Assembly: GCA_013044085.1 (NCBI GenBank)
Contig: JABEVI010000134.1
Span: forward strand, 1 to 10,519
Direction of reading: 5' to 3'
Length of the DNA stretch: 10,519 nt
Source: Steroidobacteraceae bacterium
GTDB taxonomy: Bacteria > Pseudomonadota > Gammaproteobacteria > Steroidobacterales > Steroidobacteraceae
Shown here: positions 1 through 6,211 of the stretch, in pieces
How positions within the stretch are numbered: the stretch's first letter is position 1
How the letters are laid out: each line of letters opens with the position of its first letter
The notes under the pieces: model-generated
What the model saw: only the letters and a program-made list of their open reading frames with translations
Told to the model about the DNA's origin: nothing
The model's database searches: none
Translations under genes and position numbers: made by a program

Positions 1-291
1 CCGGGGCACGAGACGCAGATGAAGCGCCGGCACGAACAAGAACAACAGCGCGAGCACCATGAACAGGAGCAATTGAATTTGGTAGACGTGCACCCAGCGT
101 AACGGCAGTCCGATGAGCAGCCAGGCGCCCGGAAACAGCAGCGCAACGACCGCCGACCAGAACAGCGGAATGAACACATAGTGGTCGCTCGCGCGCGCCA
201 CCGCGGCCACGAACTCACCGCTGGTGTTCTTCTCGGCGGCGTGAATGGCCGCCGTGATCCGCGCCTTGTCCTCGGCCGAGAATCGGATCAT
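1..291 (-). CDS. TPM-domain (YgcG-related) membrane protein, 3' end cut off by window edge
   Basis: Partial gene: the ATG is at 291-289 and the frame stays open for 97 codons to base 1, so the C-terminus is missing. It begins MIRFSAEDKARITAAIHAAE and continues with NTSGEFVAAVARASDHY. The helix followed by a T-S-G-E strand is typical of the second, membrane-bound TPM protein found beside LemA/YgcG genes. Two hydrophobic stretches follow, at about residues 38-62 and 73-93, joined by a short polar loop (LPLRWVHVYQ). The ATG lies only 3 bases after the TGA of the preceding TPM gene, so translation is probably coupled. The only Shine-Dalgarno-like sequence is a G-run inside the end of that gene. 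Family knowledge: TPM domains occur in envelope proteins of poorly known function, and their former phosphatase label is weakly supported. The exact role is unknown. Family confidence is good, but the domain is only partly visible. Confidence 0.8.
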   Translation of the reverse strand, partial: MIRFSAEDKARITAAIHAAEKNTSGEFVAAVARASDHYVFIPLFWSAVVALLFPGAWLLIGLPLRWVHVYQIQLLLFMVLALLFLFVPALHLRLVPR

Positions 292-294
292 GGT

Positions 295-1143
295 TCACCA
301 ACCCCCGGAGGCGCCGCCGCCCCCAAACGATCCGCCGCCACCCGAGAAGCCACCGCCAAATCCGCCGCCACCACCGCCGAAGCCGCCGCCGAGTCCGCTG
401 CTCAGCATGCCGAGCGCGAGCCAGCCGAGTCCGCTGCCGCCGCCGCCACCCGGTCCTCCGCGCCCGCCGCGGCCGAAAACCGCCCGGATCAGCGGCAACA
501 AGACAAAGAAAAGGATGAGCAGCATCAGGAACCCGGTACCGGAGCGGTCACGGATCTGGCGCTGCCGGGCCGCCTGTTGATGACCGCCGAGCACGCCAAG
601 GATCGCGTCGGTGCCGGCGACGATGCCGCCGGCGTAGTCGCCCTTCTTGAAGTACGGCGTGATGACGTCATGGATGATCAAGAAGCTCTGGGCATCCGTG
701 AGCGTGCCTTCGAGTCCATAGCCAACCTCGATGCGCATGCGTTTCTCGCCCGCATCGATGATCAACAAGGCGCCGTTGTTCTTGCCCTTCTGGCCGATGC
801 CCCAGTGACGCCCCAATTGGTAGCCGTAATCGGCGATCGGGTAGCCCTTGAGCGTCGGCAGTGTGACCACCACGAGCTGCGTGCCGGAGCCATGGGCGTA
901 GGCCACGAGCTTTTGAGACAGACTCGCCGCGACGGCCGCCGGCAGCAGGTGCGCATCGTCCACCACCGGACCTGTGAGCGCGGGGAACGGCGGCATCCCC
1001 GCGTCGAGCGCGTTGGAAGCCGCGAAGGCGGGCGGCCGCGCGAAACTCAGCAGACCCACCACACCCAAAAGCAAGGCCGCCAAACGCCTCGGCCTGCGCG
1101 CTCGTGTCGCAATCAAGGCCTCATGACGCGTTGAGCCGTACAC
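295..1143 (-). CDS. TPM-domain protein (YgcG family), secreted and membrane-anchored, glycine-rich tail
   Basis: 282 residues. An Arg-rich N-terminus and hydrophobic segment (about 13-41, ending PPAFA) form a signal peptide with likely cleavage after Ala41. The TPM domain spans about 59-186, with family motifs VVDDAHLL (60-67), GIGQKGKNNGALLIID (115-130) and RIEVGYGLEGTLTD (137-150). A hydrophobic helix at about 205-223 is followed by a Gly-rich tail ending GGGASGGW, the usual ending of this family. The start is a GTG at 1143-1141, chosen because AGGGA (1156-1152) lies 8 bases upstream. That Shine-Dalgarno overlaps the TAA of the lemA-like gene, so the two are probably translated in sequence. 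The layout suggests an exported domain anchored by the C-terminal helix. TPM proteins co-occur with LemA in many bacteria and are implicated in envelope or photosystem maintenance. The precise biochemical role is not known. Confidence 0.9.
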   Translation of the reverse strand: MYGSTRHEALIATRARRPRRLAALLLGVVGLLSFARPPAFAASNALDAGMPPFPALTGPVVDDAHLLPAAVAASLSQKLVAYAHGSGTQLVVVTLPTLKGYPIADYGYQLGRHWGIGQKGKNNGALLIIDAGEKRMRIEVGYGLEGTLTDAQSFLIIHDVITPYFKKGDYAGGIVAGTDAILGVLGGHQQAARQRQIRDRSGTGFLMLLILFFVLLPLIRAVFGRGGRGGPGGGGGSGLGWLALGMLSSGLGGGFGGGGGGFGGGFSGGGGSFGGGGASGGW

Positions 1144-1155
1144 GCGCCGGATCCC

Positions 1156-1761
1156 TTAGAACTTCACCGTCGGCGCCTGTTGGGCTTGCTGCGAAATCGT
1201 GAAATTCTGTATGGGTTTGTAACTCCCATAGAACATCGAGTGGTACCAGCTGCCCGGAATGGTCGTCAGTTCCGTGTCGTACTGCTGCACCGCCAGGATG
1301 TAGTCACGTCGCGCCACCGCGATCCGGTTCTCCGTGCCCTCGAGCTGCGCCTGCAGGGTGAGGAAGTTCTGGTCGGCTTTGAGGTTCGGGTAATTCTCGG
1401 TCACCATCATCAGCCGCGACAGCGCCCCGCCCAGGGTCGCCTGATTCTTTTGAAACGCCGCAAACGCCTTCGGGTTGGTGAGGATGTCCGCCGGAATGCG
1501 GGTCTGGGTGACTTTGGCGCGGGCCTCGGTCACCGCCTCGAGCACCGAAGCCTCGTGGGCTGCGTACCCTTTGACGGTCGCCACCAGGTTCGGAACGAGG
1601 TCGGTACGCCGCTGATACTCGTTGAGCACCTGGCTCCAGCTCGCGTTGACCTGTTGCTTGTAGGTCGGGATGTTGTTGATGCCGCAGCCGCCAAGCAGCA
1701 GCGACATCGCGGCGACCGCAATGAACCCGACGCGTTTTTGCAAATTCGGCGACTCGGACAT
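1156..1761 (-). CDS. lemA: LemA-family lipoprotein
   Basis: 201 residues from the chosen start. The N-terminus is a lipoprotein signal: K9-R10, a hydrophobic stretch, then the lipobox L23-G24-G25-C26. The mature protein should therefore be lipidated on Cys26. The helical LemA domain follows, with the family hallmarks RRTDLVPNLVATVKGYAAHE, VTEARAK, and FLTLQAQLEGTENRIAVARRDY. An ATG 15 codons further upstream (1806) is open but rejected: it falls inside the predicted -10 element, whereas the ATG at 1761 has GAGGA (1771-1767) 5 bases upstream. The gene is first in a three-gene run with two TPM-domain genes, a partnership seen in many proteobacteria. LemA proteins are membrane-associated helical proteins; their molecular function is unsettled. 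Family assignment is firm, function is not. Confidence 0.92.
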   Translation of the reverse strand: MSESPNLQKRVGFIAVAAMSLLLGGCGINNIPTYKQQVNASWSQVLNEYQRRTDLVPNLVATVKGYAAHEASVLEAVTEARAKVTQTRIPADILTNPKAFAAFQKNQATLGGALSRLMMVTENYPNLKADQNFLTLQAQLEGTENRIAVARRDYILAVQQYDTELTTIPGSWYHSMFYGSYKPIQNFTISQQAQQAPTVKF

Positions 1762-1801
1762 GGGAATCCTCGCAAGCAGCGGCCAACGGGGCCAGACTCC
1801 G

Positions 1802-1810
1802 ATCATAGCA
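1802..1810 (-). promoter_or_regulatory. Extended -10 promoter element for the lemA-TPM-TPM run
   Basis: On the minus strand the sequence reads TGCTATGAT: TATGAT matches the sigma-70 -10 hexamer at 5 of 6 positions and has the TGn extension directly before it. No convincing -35 is present at the usual distance, which is normal for extended -10 promoters. Transcription would start near 1795 and give a leader of about 34 bases before the ATG at 1761. This suggests the lemA-like run is transcribed separately from the Nramp gene upstream on the same strand, although read-through from that gene cannot be excluded. Confidence 0.5.
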
Positions 1811-1863
1811 CCTGCGGCCCTCCGGCATCGAAGCCGCTCCGGCGCACCGCGCGGCGCACAGGC

Positions 1864-3141
1864 CTAGAACCAATCAACCCCCGCAATCCCCGCATAGACG
1901 CCGAGTCCCGCCGTCAGCAGCGAGATGCCGACGACGATCCAGGCGTAGACACCGCGCAACCGGCGCTCGGGCGGCAGCGCCTTGAAGGCAAGCATCACCA
2001 AGAACCCGAGCACCACCGGCAGCAACAACGCGTTCATCACCTCAACTCCGATGTTCAGCGCCACCAGATTCGGCACCATCCCGACGATCACCGCACCGCC
2101 GATGACCGCGACGGTGTAGATGCCGAAGAACCACGGCGCCTCGAACGGGTGGTGTTCGAGGGAATGCCGGTAGCCGGCGACCTCGCCGAACCCCCAGGCG
2201 GACGCGAGTGACACGACGATCGCCGCAACCATCGCCGCCCCGACCGTTGCCAGCCCGAATGCCAGACGGCCGATGTGGGAACCCAGTGCCGGGACCAGCG
2301 CGTTGGTGACATCACCAATGCTCGTCAGGCTGGTGTGGGTATTCAGCCTGCCGATCGTGGCTGCCGCCGCGATCAACACCGCCGCCATGATCGCCTGCGT
2401 GACGACCGAGCCGACGGCGGTGTCCCACCGCGCGTAAACGTAGTGTTCGGGCTGCAATTTCTTGTCGGCGGCGGCGGACTGTTGATAGAAGACCATCCAC
2501 GGCATGATCACGGCGCCGATATTGGCCGCGACGAGATATAGGTAGTGACCGTCGAGCAGCGGCATGTGCGCGAGACCGCTCAACAGTTCGGCGCCGCGCG
2601 GATGCGCCTTGTAGGCAACCAGGAAGAACGCGAACTCGAACAGGCCCAGGCTCAAGGCGATCCGTTCGACGCGCCGATAACTGCCCGTGAGCACCACCGC
2701 GAGCAGAAAGCCCGCGCTCAGGCTCAGACTGACGGCGCGCGGCACGCCGAACATCGAGCCCACACCGGCGACACCGGAAAATTCCGTGAGCAGCGCGCCG
2801 ACGGTCGCCACCGCGAGACCGGTCACCGAAATCCACGCCCACACGGGCCCAAAGGTCTCACGGATCAATTCTCCGTGCCCCTTGCCGGTGAAGATCGCCA
2901 GACGCACCGTCAATTCCTGCACGATGTACAGCACCGGCACCAGCAGCAACTGCAGCAGGAGCAGCCGATAGCCCCACTGTACGCCGCTCTGCGCGGCGGT
3001 GATGATGCTGCCCACGTCCGTGTCGGCAAACATCACGACGAGTCCCGGCCCCATGACGGCGAGAAACATCTTCCACCGGGAAATCCGGATTCGGGCCAAC
3101 CTCGGCGCATCCTGCGGGCGCGGCGGTCGATCGCGGCTCAT
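1864..3141 (-). CDS. Nramp-superfamily divalent metal transporter, non-canonical metal-site motifs
   Basis: 425 residues with about 11 hydrophobic segments, the usual length and layout of bacterial Nramp (MntH-like) transporters. TM1 carries G31-P-G followed by FADTDVGSIITAAQSG. The Asp of the canonical DPGN motif is kept (D42), but Pro is Val43 and Asn is Ser45. TM6 has IMPWMVFYQQ: the metal-binding Met is kept (M213), but the His-Asn of canonical MPHN is replaced by Trp215-Met216. The stretch IVQELTVRLAIFTGKGHGELI (73-93) matches the conserved region around TM2. It is a proton- or gradient-driven inner-membrane importer by family; substrate is not certain (Mn2+, Fe2+ or another divalent ion). 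The ATG at 3141 has only a weak purine stretch upstream. A Fur-box-like operator lies 40 bases before it, which supports an iron-regulated role. The gene lies 102 bases before the lemA-like gene on the same strand. Confidence 0.92.
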   Translation of the reverse strand: MSRDRPPRPQDAPRLARIRISRWKMFLAVMGPGLVVMFADTDVGSIITAAQSGVQWGYRLLLLQLLLVPVLYIVQELTVRLAIFTGKGHGELIRETFGPVWAWISVTGLAVATVGALLTEFSGVAGVGSMFGVPRAVSLSLSAGFLLAVVLTGSYRRVERIALSLGLFEFAFFLVAYKAHPRGAELLSGLAHMPLLDGHYLYLVAANIGAVIMPWMVFYQQSAAADKKLQPEHYVYARWDTAVGSVVTQAIMAAVLIAAAATIGRLNTHTSLTSIGDVTNALVPALGSHIGRLAFGLATVGAAMVAAIVVSLASAWGFGEVAGYRHSLEHHPFEAPWFFGIYTVAVIGGAVIVGMVPNLVALNIGVEVMNALLLPVVLGFLVMLAFKALPPERRLRGVYAWIVVGISLLTAGLGVYAGIAGVDWF

Positions 3142-3163
3142 CGGAGTCTTGGCTTCAACGGGC

Positions 3164-3177
3164 CGATCATTTGATCG
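3164..3177. repeat. Short perfect inverted repeat in the leader of the Nramp gene
   Basis: CGATCA, two bases (TT), TGATCG: six-base arms with a 2-base centre. It lies between the Fur-like operator and the Nramp start codon, 22 bases from the ATG. It could be an operator for a second, dimeric regulator or part of an mRNA hairpin. Its size is also compatible with chance in this region. It does not resemble the known E. coli MntR box. Confidence 0.35.
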
Positions 3178-3181
3178 TAAC

Positions 3182-3206
3182 GTTAATCTTAATCATTCTC
3201 ATTTGC
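3182..3206 (-). promoter_or_regulatory. Fur-box-like operator, two overlapping 19-base sites offset by 6
   Basis: Read on the minus strand, the site is a run of hexamers GCAAAT-GAGAAT-GATTAA-GATTAA followed by C. The 19 bases at 3200-3182 match the classical Fur consensus (GATAATGATAATCATTATC) at 14 of 19 positions by hand count. A second register at 3206-3188, shifted by 6, matches at 13 of 19. Overlapping registers 6 bases apart are typical of real Fur operators, where two dimers bind. The stretch is AT-rich in an otherwise GC-rich window. It lies 40 bases upstream of the Nramp ATG and 20 bases upstream of the divergent Nramp remnant. Expected effect: repression by Fur with iron. A possible -35 TTGCAA (3209-3204) overlaps it, but the matching -10 is poor. 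Confidence 0.65.
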
Positions 3207-3226
3207 AATAGCGAACCTAACAGCTT

Positions 3227-3412
3227 ATGAACGGCCGCAAGAAACCGTCCCCTGGCGACGCCGACGACGATCCGAGCGGCATCCTCACCTATTCGCAGGC
3301 AGGCGCGCAATTCGGCTTGAACATGCTGTGGACGATGCCGCTCGCAATCCCGCTGACGGCAGCGATCCAATCGATGTGCGCGCTCATCGGCCGTGTCGCC
3401 GGGTCCGGCCTC
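3227..3412 (+). pseudogene. Remnant of a second Nramp-type transporter (TM1-TM2 region only)
   Basis: The frame from ATG 3227 contains DADDDPSGILTYSQAGAQFG, then LNMLWTMPLAIPLTAAIQ and RIGRVAGSGL-like sequence (ALIGRVAGSGL). This matches the start of Nramp-related proteins of the DDDPSGIATYSQ type, from the unwound part of TM1 through the TM2 region. Only about 62 codons remain of a protein that is normally over 400 residues. The front half of TM1 is also missing: the usual hydrophobic stretch after GPG is reduced to PSPGDADDD. Homology stops at Leu62 (3410-3412), where the stop codon of the convergent MgtC-like gene begins. The frame then stays open to 3502, but this part is antisense to that gene and looks random (RYRTARQSGTG). 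No Shine-Dalgarno precedes the ATG. It is read as a deletion remnant; a functional small peptide is unlikely but not excluded. Confidence 0.8.
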
Positions 3413-4697
3413 ACAACCAGCCGGTATAGAACAGCGCGGCAATCAGGCACAGGGCGAACCAGGCCACCACCGGGAGCATCGCGCGTTGGCGGGCGAGTAT
3501 GAGTGCATAACAGGAGTTGACGAGATTGTTGCTCACCGAGGCGATCAGGATCGCATCGACCATGAGCTGATGGCTGATCGCAGCCGGTTGCGAGACGAGC
3601 GAGAGGATGAAGGGATTGATGTCGGTGAACCCCACCAGCAGGCTCAACAGCTTGATCGCTCCGGAGCCGAAATGTGCCGTGACGAACAAGGTGACCGCCG
3701 CGAAGGCGACGAACAGCCCGCCGAACAACAGCGCAATGGGCAGGTCGAGTGGATTGTGCGGGCCGAGTTTCACCGGGGCCGGACTTCGAACCGGCGTGCG
3801 TTGACCGGCACGCCAGAGAAGGGCCGCGGCCACGCCGGAACCGACCACGATCACACCATAGGGCAGCAACAAAGCCCGTGCGACGCCGAGGTGCCCGAGC
3901 AAGGCGATCAACGCCAACAAGCGCAGGTACATCACGATGATCGCCAGCACGATCGAGGCGGACGCTTGCACGGCGATCGCCGGATCCTTGCGTGATTCGC
4001 GTGCCAGCACGATGGCGACCGCGGTGCTCGAATACAGCCCGCCGATCAACCCGGTGACCAGGGTGCCCGCCTTCGGCCAGAGATAGCGGTGCGCGATGTA
4101 GCCGAGATACGACAAACTGGAGATCGCCACCACGGCCAGCCAAACTTTCTGGTAGGTCAGTTCCGGCAGGCCCGGCAGCGCCGAAGCCGGCATCAGCGGC
4201 AACACCAGGCCCGCGATGATGAGGAACTTCGCGAGCGTCACCCCCTCGGAACTCGGGAAGGCATCGGAGACGCGCCGGATCAACGGCTTCTCCCCGAGCA
4301 TCAGGATGCCGACCACCATGACCGCCGCGACGAACCAGTTGGCCTGTGTCAGCACCAAGGGACCCAGCAGGAAAGCGAGCAGCGCAATGACGGACGGCAA
4401 CAGCGCGCCGCCGTTGTCCGCGCTCGCGCTGACCGGCTTGCCATCCGGTGCGGTCCGACGCCAAAAATCCACCGCGAGCCACAGCGTCAGCGCCGCCCAG
4501 CCGGCCACATACAGCCCCCCGGGTAGCACCCACAGCACGAAGCCGACCGCGCCGATCAACGTCAGCGTGCGTGTGGTGCCGAAGCCGACGCCCTCGTCCT
4601 GCGCGCGCCGATAGCTGTGCAGTTCCAGGCCGAGCACGAAGGCGAGCACGACCGTCGCCGCAAACTCCAACAACAGCGGCGGCAGCCCGGCCGTCAT
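3411..4697 (-). CDS. MgtC/SapB-DUF4010 family integral membrane protein
   Basis: 428 residues, nearly all in hydrophobic segments. The N-terminal MgtC/SapB-like half (about 1-135) has the family signature in the form FVLGLELHSYRRAQDEG followed by GTTRTLTLIGAVGFVL (40-55). The C-terminal half is DUF4010-like, with GLIGGLYSSTAVAIVLARES (217-236), a segment of about 245-270, and NPFILSLV (361-368) and VSNNLVNS (388-395). Length agrees with two-domain members of the family. MgtC proteins are linked to low-magnesium survival and to membrane energetics; the transport activity of the two-domain form is not established. The ATG at 4697-4695 overlaps the TGA of the DUF945 gene as ATGA, and no good Shine-Dalgarno is visible, so translational coupling is likely. 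Its 3' end abuts the Nramp remnant on the other strand. Confidence 0.9.
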   Translation of the reverse strand: MTAGLPPLLLEFAATVVLAFVLGLELHSYRRAQDEGVGFGTTRTLTLIGAVGFVLWVLPGGLYVAGWAALTLWLAVDFWRRTAPDGKPVSASADNGGALLPSVIALLAFLLGPLVLTQANWFVAAVMVVGILMLGEKPLIRRVSDAFPSSEGVTLAKFLIIAGLVLPLMPASALPGLPELTYQKVWLAVVAISSLSYLGYIAHRYLWPKAGTLVTGLIGGLYSSTAVAIVLARESRKDPAIAVQASASIVLAIIVMYLRLLALIALLGHLGVARALLLPYGVIVVGSGVAAALLWRAGQRTPVRSPAPVKLGPHNPLDLPIALLFGGLFVAFAAVTLFVTAHFGSGAIKLLSLLVGFTDINPFILSLVSQPAAISHQLMVDAILIASVSNNLVNSCYALILARQRAMLPVVAWFALCLIAALFYTGWL

Positions 4698-6040
4698 GGC
4701 TGCGGCGGCGACAACGAGTGGCCGTTCACCGTGGTTCTTCCTTGCTGAATGACGATCGTCGCCCGCGTGAGACCATTGGCGCGGACCAGGAAGCCCTGCT
4801 GGGCAAGGCTCTGCAGTCGGGCATTCAATGCGGCCCCATTGCCGGGCAGCCCCTGAAGCATCTTGTCGTCCAGCGAGAAAGCGAGCTTGGCATCGAGTTT
4901 GTCACGCAACGCCGACCCCAGCATGCCGGCGCTGAAGTCGGCGGCGGTGACGCCGTGCAGCCCGATGGTGCCGGTGAGGATGGCCTGGCCGCCTGCATTG
5001 GCGACGCTGATCCGGTCCAGGTTCAGCTGCGGGTCGTGCTGCAGCAGCGCGAGGCCCTGCCGACGCATGATCTGCATGACTTTTTGCATCCTCACCCGCG
5101 GGTCGGGATTCGCCGAGCGATTCAAGGTCTCGAAGTCCGTCGTCATAGCCTCGATCGCCGCCATCTGTAGATGTTTCAGCGTGAGGTCGAAATGCGCATT
5201 GCTCAGGCTGAGCGTCGGCGTGCTCACAGCGCCGGTGTCGAACCGCAACGCATAATTCAGATAGCCATCGCGCGATTCACTCTTGACCGCATAGACGAGA
5301 TTGCCGACGACCACACCCGGCGCGCCGCCCCCATCGACGGCCAGACGCTTGATCGACAGGCTGAAGTCACCGTCGTAGACATAGAGCATGCCCGCCACGC
5401 GCCTCATGTCCATGCGCACGCTCAATCCGCCGAGATCGAACCGCTTGCCCGCCGCCGTCGCGATCGCGAAGCTCGGCGCAGTCGCGCGCACCGAGTACCA
5501 GCGTGCGCCACGGCCATACCGGGCCAGGAAGCTGAAGCCGGCGGATTTCGTGATCACCCCGCCCACCACTACCGCACCCTTGATCGCCGGACTCGAGATG
5601 CGCGTCGTGCCGCCGCCGAAGAAGCCCATGCGGGTGCGGATCGACAGCGGCGCCTGCTTGCCGAAGTACTTGGCGAGCATTCCTCGCACCGCCTTGCTCA
5701 CGCTCACTTGGGTGTCGATGCGCGCCAGCCCGAAACAGGTGAAGCCGCAGATCGGGCCGTGATGCACGATGTTGTGAATCGTGAGGCGCACGAGCGGCGC
5801 CGCGGCGCCGCCCGGCGAACCCGGCAACAAGACCGGCGAGAAACCAAAACTCAAGGTTTCTTCCGAGGTGAACCAGCCGCGCCGATAGCTGTGTGCGAGC
5901 AGCTTCAGATAGGGAGCCTGTGCGAGCGGTCGCGACGCGTGCAGATCGAGTCGCGATTCGATCGCGAACCCCGTCAGCCAGGCGAGTCCGGGGTACAGAA
6001 CGACGAGTGCCGCGACGATGATCGGCAGTGTTTTCTTCAA
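4694..6040 (-). CDS. DUF945 (YdgA-like) envelope protein
   Basis: 448 residues. An N-terminal MKKTLPIIVAALVVLYPGLA helix (about 4-24) acts as signal anchor, followed by a long, mostly beta-rich extracytoplasmic region, beginning with the family pattern W-x-T-G-x-x-I-E (WLTGFAIE) and then SYRRGWFTSEETLSF. Length and layout match the YdgA/DUF945 family of gammaproteobacteria, whose function is not known beyond an inner-membrane-anchored periplasmic protein. The start is a TTG at 6040-6038, supported by AGGGAG 8 bases upstream and by the ensuing Lys-Lys-hydrophobic signal. No ATG is available in frame nearby. The gene is first of a two-gene unit with the MgtC-like gene, joined by a 4-base overlap, which suggests the two proteins are made together in the same membrane. 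Confidence 0.85.
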   Translation of the reverse strand: MKKTLPIIVAALVVLYPGLAWLTGFAIESRLDLHASRPLAQAPYLKLLAHSYRRGWFTSEETLSFGFSPVLLPGSPGGAAAPLVRLTIHNIVHHGPICGFTCFGLARIDTQVSVSKAVRGMLAKYFGKQAPLSIRTRMGFFGGGTTRISSPAIKGAVVVGGVITKSAGFSFLARYGRGARWYSVRATAPSFAIATAAGKRFDLGGLSVRMDMRRVAGMLYVYDGDFSLSIKRLAVDGGGAPGVVVGNLVYAVKSESRDGYLNYALRFDTGAVSTPTLSLSNAHFDLTLKHLQMAAIEAMTTDFETLNRSANPDPRVRMQKVMQIMRRQGLALLQHDPQLNLDRISVANAGGQAILTGTIGLHGVTAADFSAGMLGSALRDKLDAKLAFSLDDKMLQGLPGNGAALNARLQSLAQQGFLVRANGLTRATIVIQQGRTTVNGHSLSPPQP

Positions 6041-6048
6041 GCGTGCAT

Positions 6049-6054
6049 CTCCCT
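6049..6054 (-). promoter_or_regulatory. Shine-Dalgarno deciding a TTG start of the DUF945 gene
   Basis: AGGGAG on the minus strand, 8 bases before the TTG at 6040. An ATG touches the AGGGAG directly, but it is out of frame and reads only Met-His-Ala before a TGA, so it is too close to the Shine-Dalgarno and too short to be the real start. Confidence 0.65.
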
Positions 6055-6084
6055 GGATTCGGTTTTTTTCGGCATCCCGGCCAA

Positions 6085-6114
6085 AGTCTCCCCGATCCCC
6101 CGTCCCAGCGTCAA
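6085..6114 (-). promoter_or_regulatory. Weak candidate promoter for the DUF945-MgtC unit
   Basis: TTGACG (6114-6109) matches the -35 consensus at 5 of 6 positions. With an 18-base spacer the -10 would be GAGACT (6090-6085), only 3 of 6. It is the best sigma-70-like pair in the 171-base divergent gap 6041-6211, but the -10 is poor. Nothing else recognisable lies in the gap except a T-run (6063-6069) and a small GC hairpin (6120-6132) without a T-tail. Confidence 0.3.
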
Positions 6115-6143
6115 TGAGCGGCCGCCGCGGCCTCGTTCAGTCG

Positions 6144-6172
6144 TTTCAATCCGGGGCGGAAGTCGGTATAGA
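6144..6172 (+). promoter_or_regulatory. Candidate promoter for the potassium channel gene
   Basis: TATAGA (6167-6172) matches the -10 consensus at 4 of 6 positions, and TTTCAA (6144-6149) is a weak -35 (3 of 6) at exactly 17 bases. Transcription would start near 6179, about 33 bases before the ATG at 6212. It is a plausible but unproven assignment. Confidence 0.35.
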
Positions 6173-6211
6173 CTGAGCCGCGTCCAAAACGGCGTGCTGC
6201 CACCTGCCCGC

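Noticed and set aside
245..580. Proline-rich plus-strand frame resembling a PPPP repeat protein
   Set aside because: It is the reverse complement of the glycine-rich tail of the TPM protein, where GGC/GGN codons read as Pro.
181..1134. 317-codon plus-strand frame opposite the TPM genes
   Set aside because: Composition (Ala/Thr/Arg-rich repeats) is the mirror of the Gly-rich tail and TPM domain on the other strand; no family match is recognised.
3398..3409. GCCGG/CCGGC inverted repeat just after the MgtC-like stop codon as terminator
   Set aside because: The loop would be 2 bases and no T-run follows; GC-rich chance symmetry is enough to explain it.
3413..3502. Continuation of the Nramp remnant frame past codon 62
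   Set aside because: It is antisense to the end of the MgtC-like gene, shows no Nramp-like sequence, and ends by chance.
3289..4533. 414-codon frame on the minus strand overlapping the MgtC-like gene
   Set aside because: Its translation is Gly/Arg-rich without a domain, whereas the other frame encodes a clear two-domain membrane protein.
6120..6132. GGCCG-CCG-CGGCC hairpin as a possible terminator
   Set aside because: No T-tract follows in either direction and both flanking genes are transcribed away from it.
5171..6211. Long open frame running into the start of the potassium channel, which could suggest a 662-residue protein
   Set aside because: The first 347 codons are mostly antisense to the DUF945 gene and have a biased Arg/Ala/His composition with no recognisable domain; the channel family begins near 6212.
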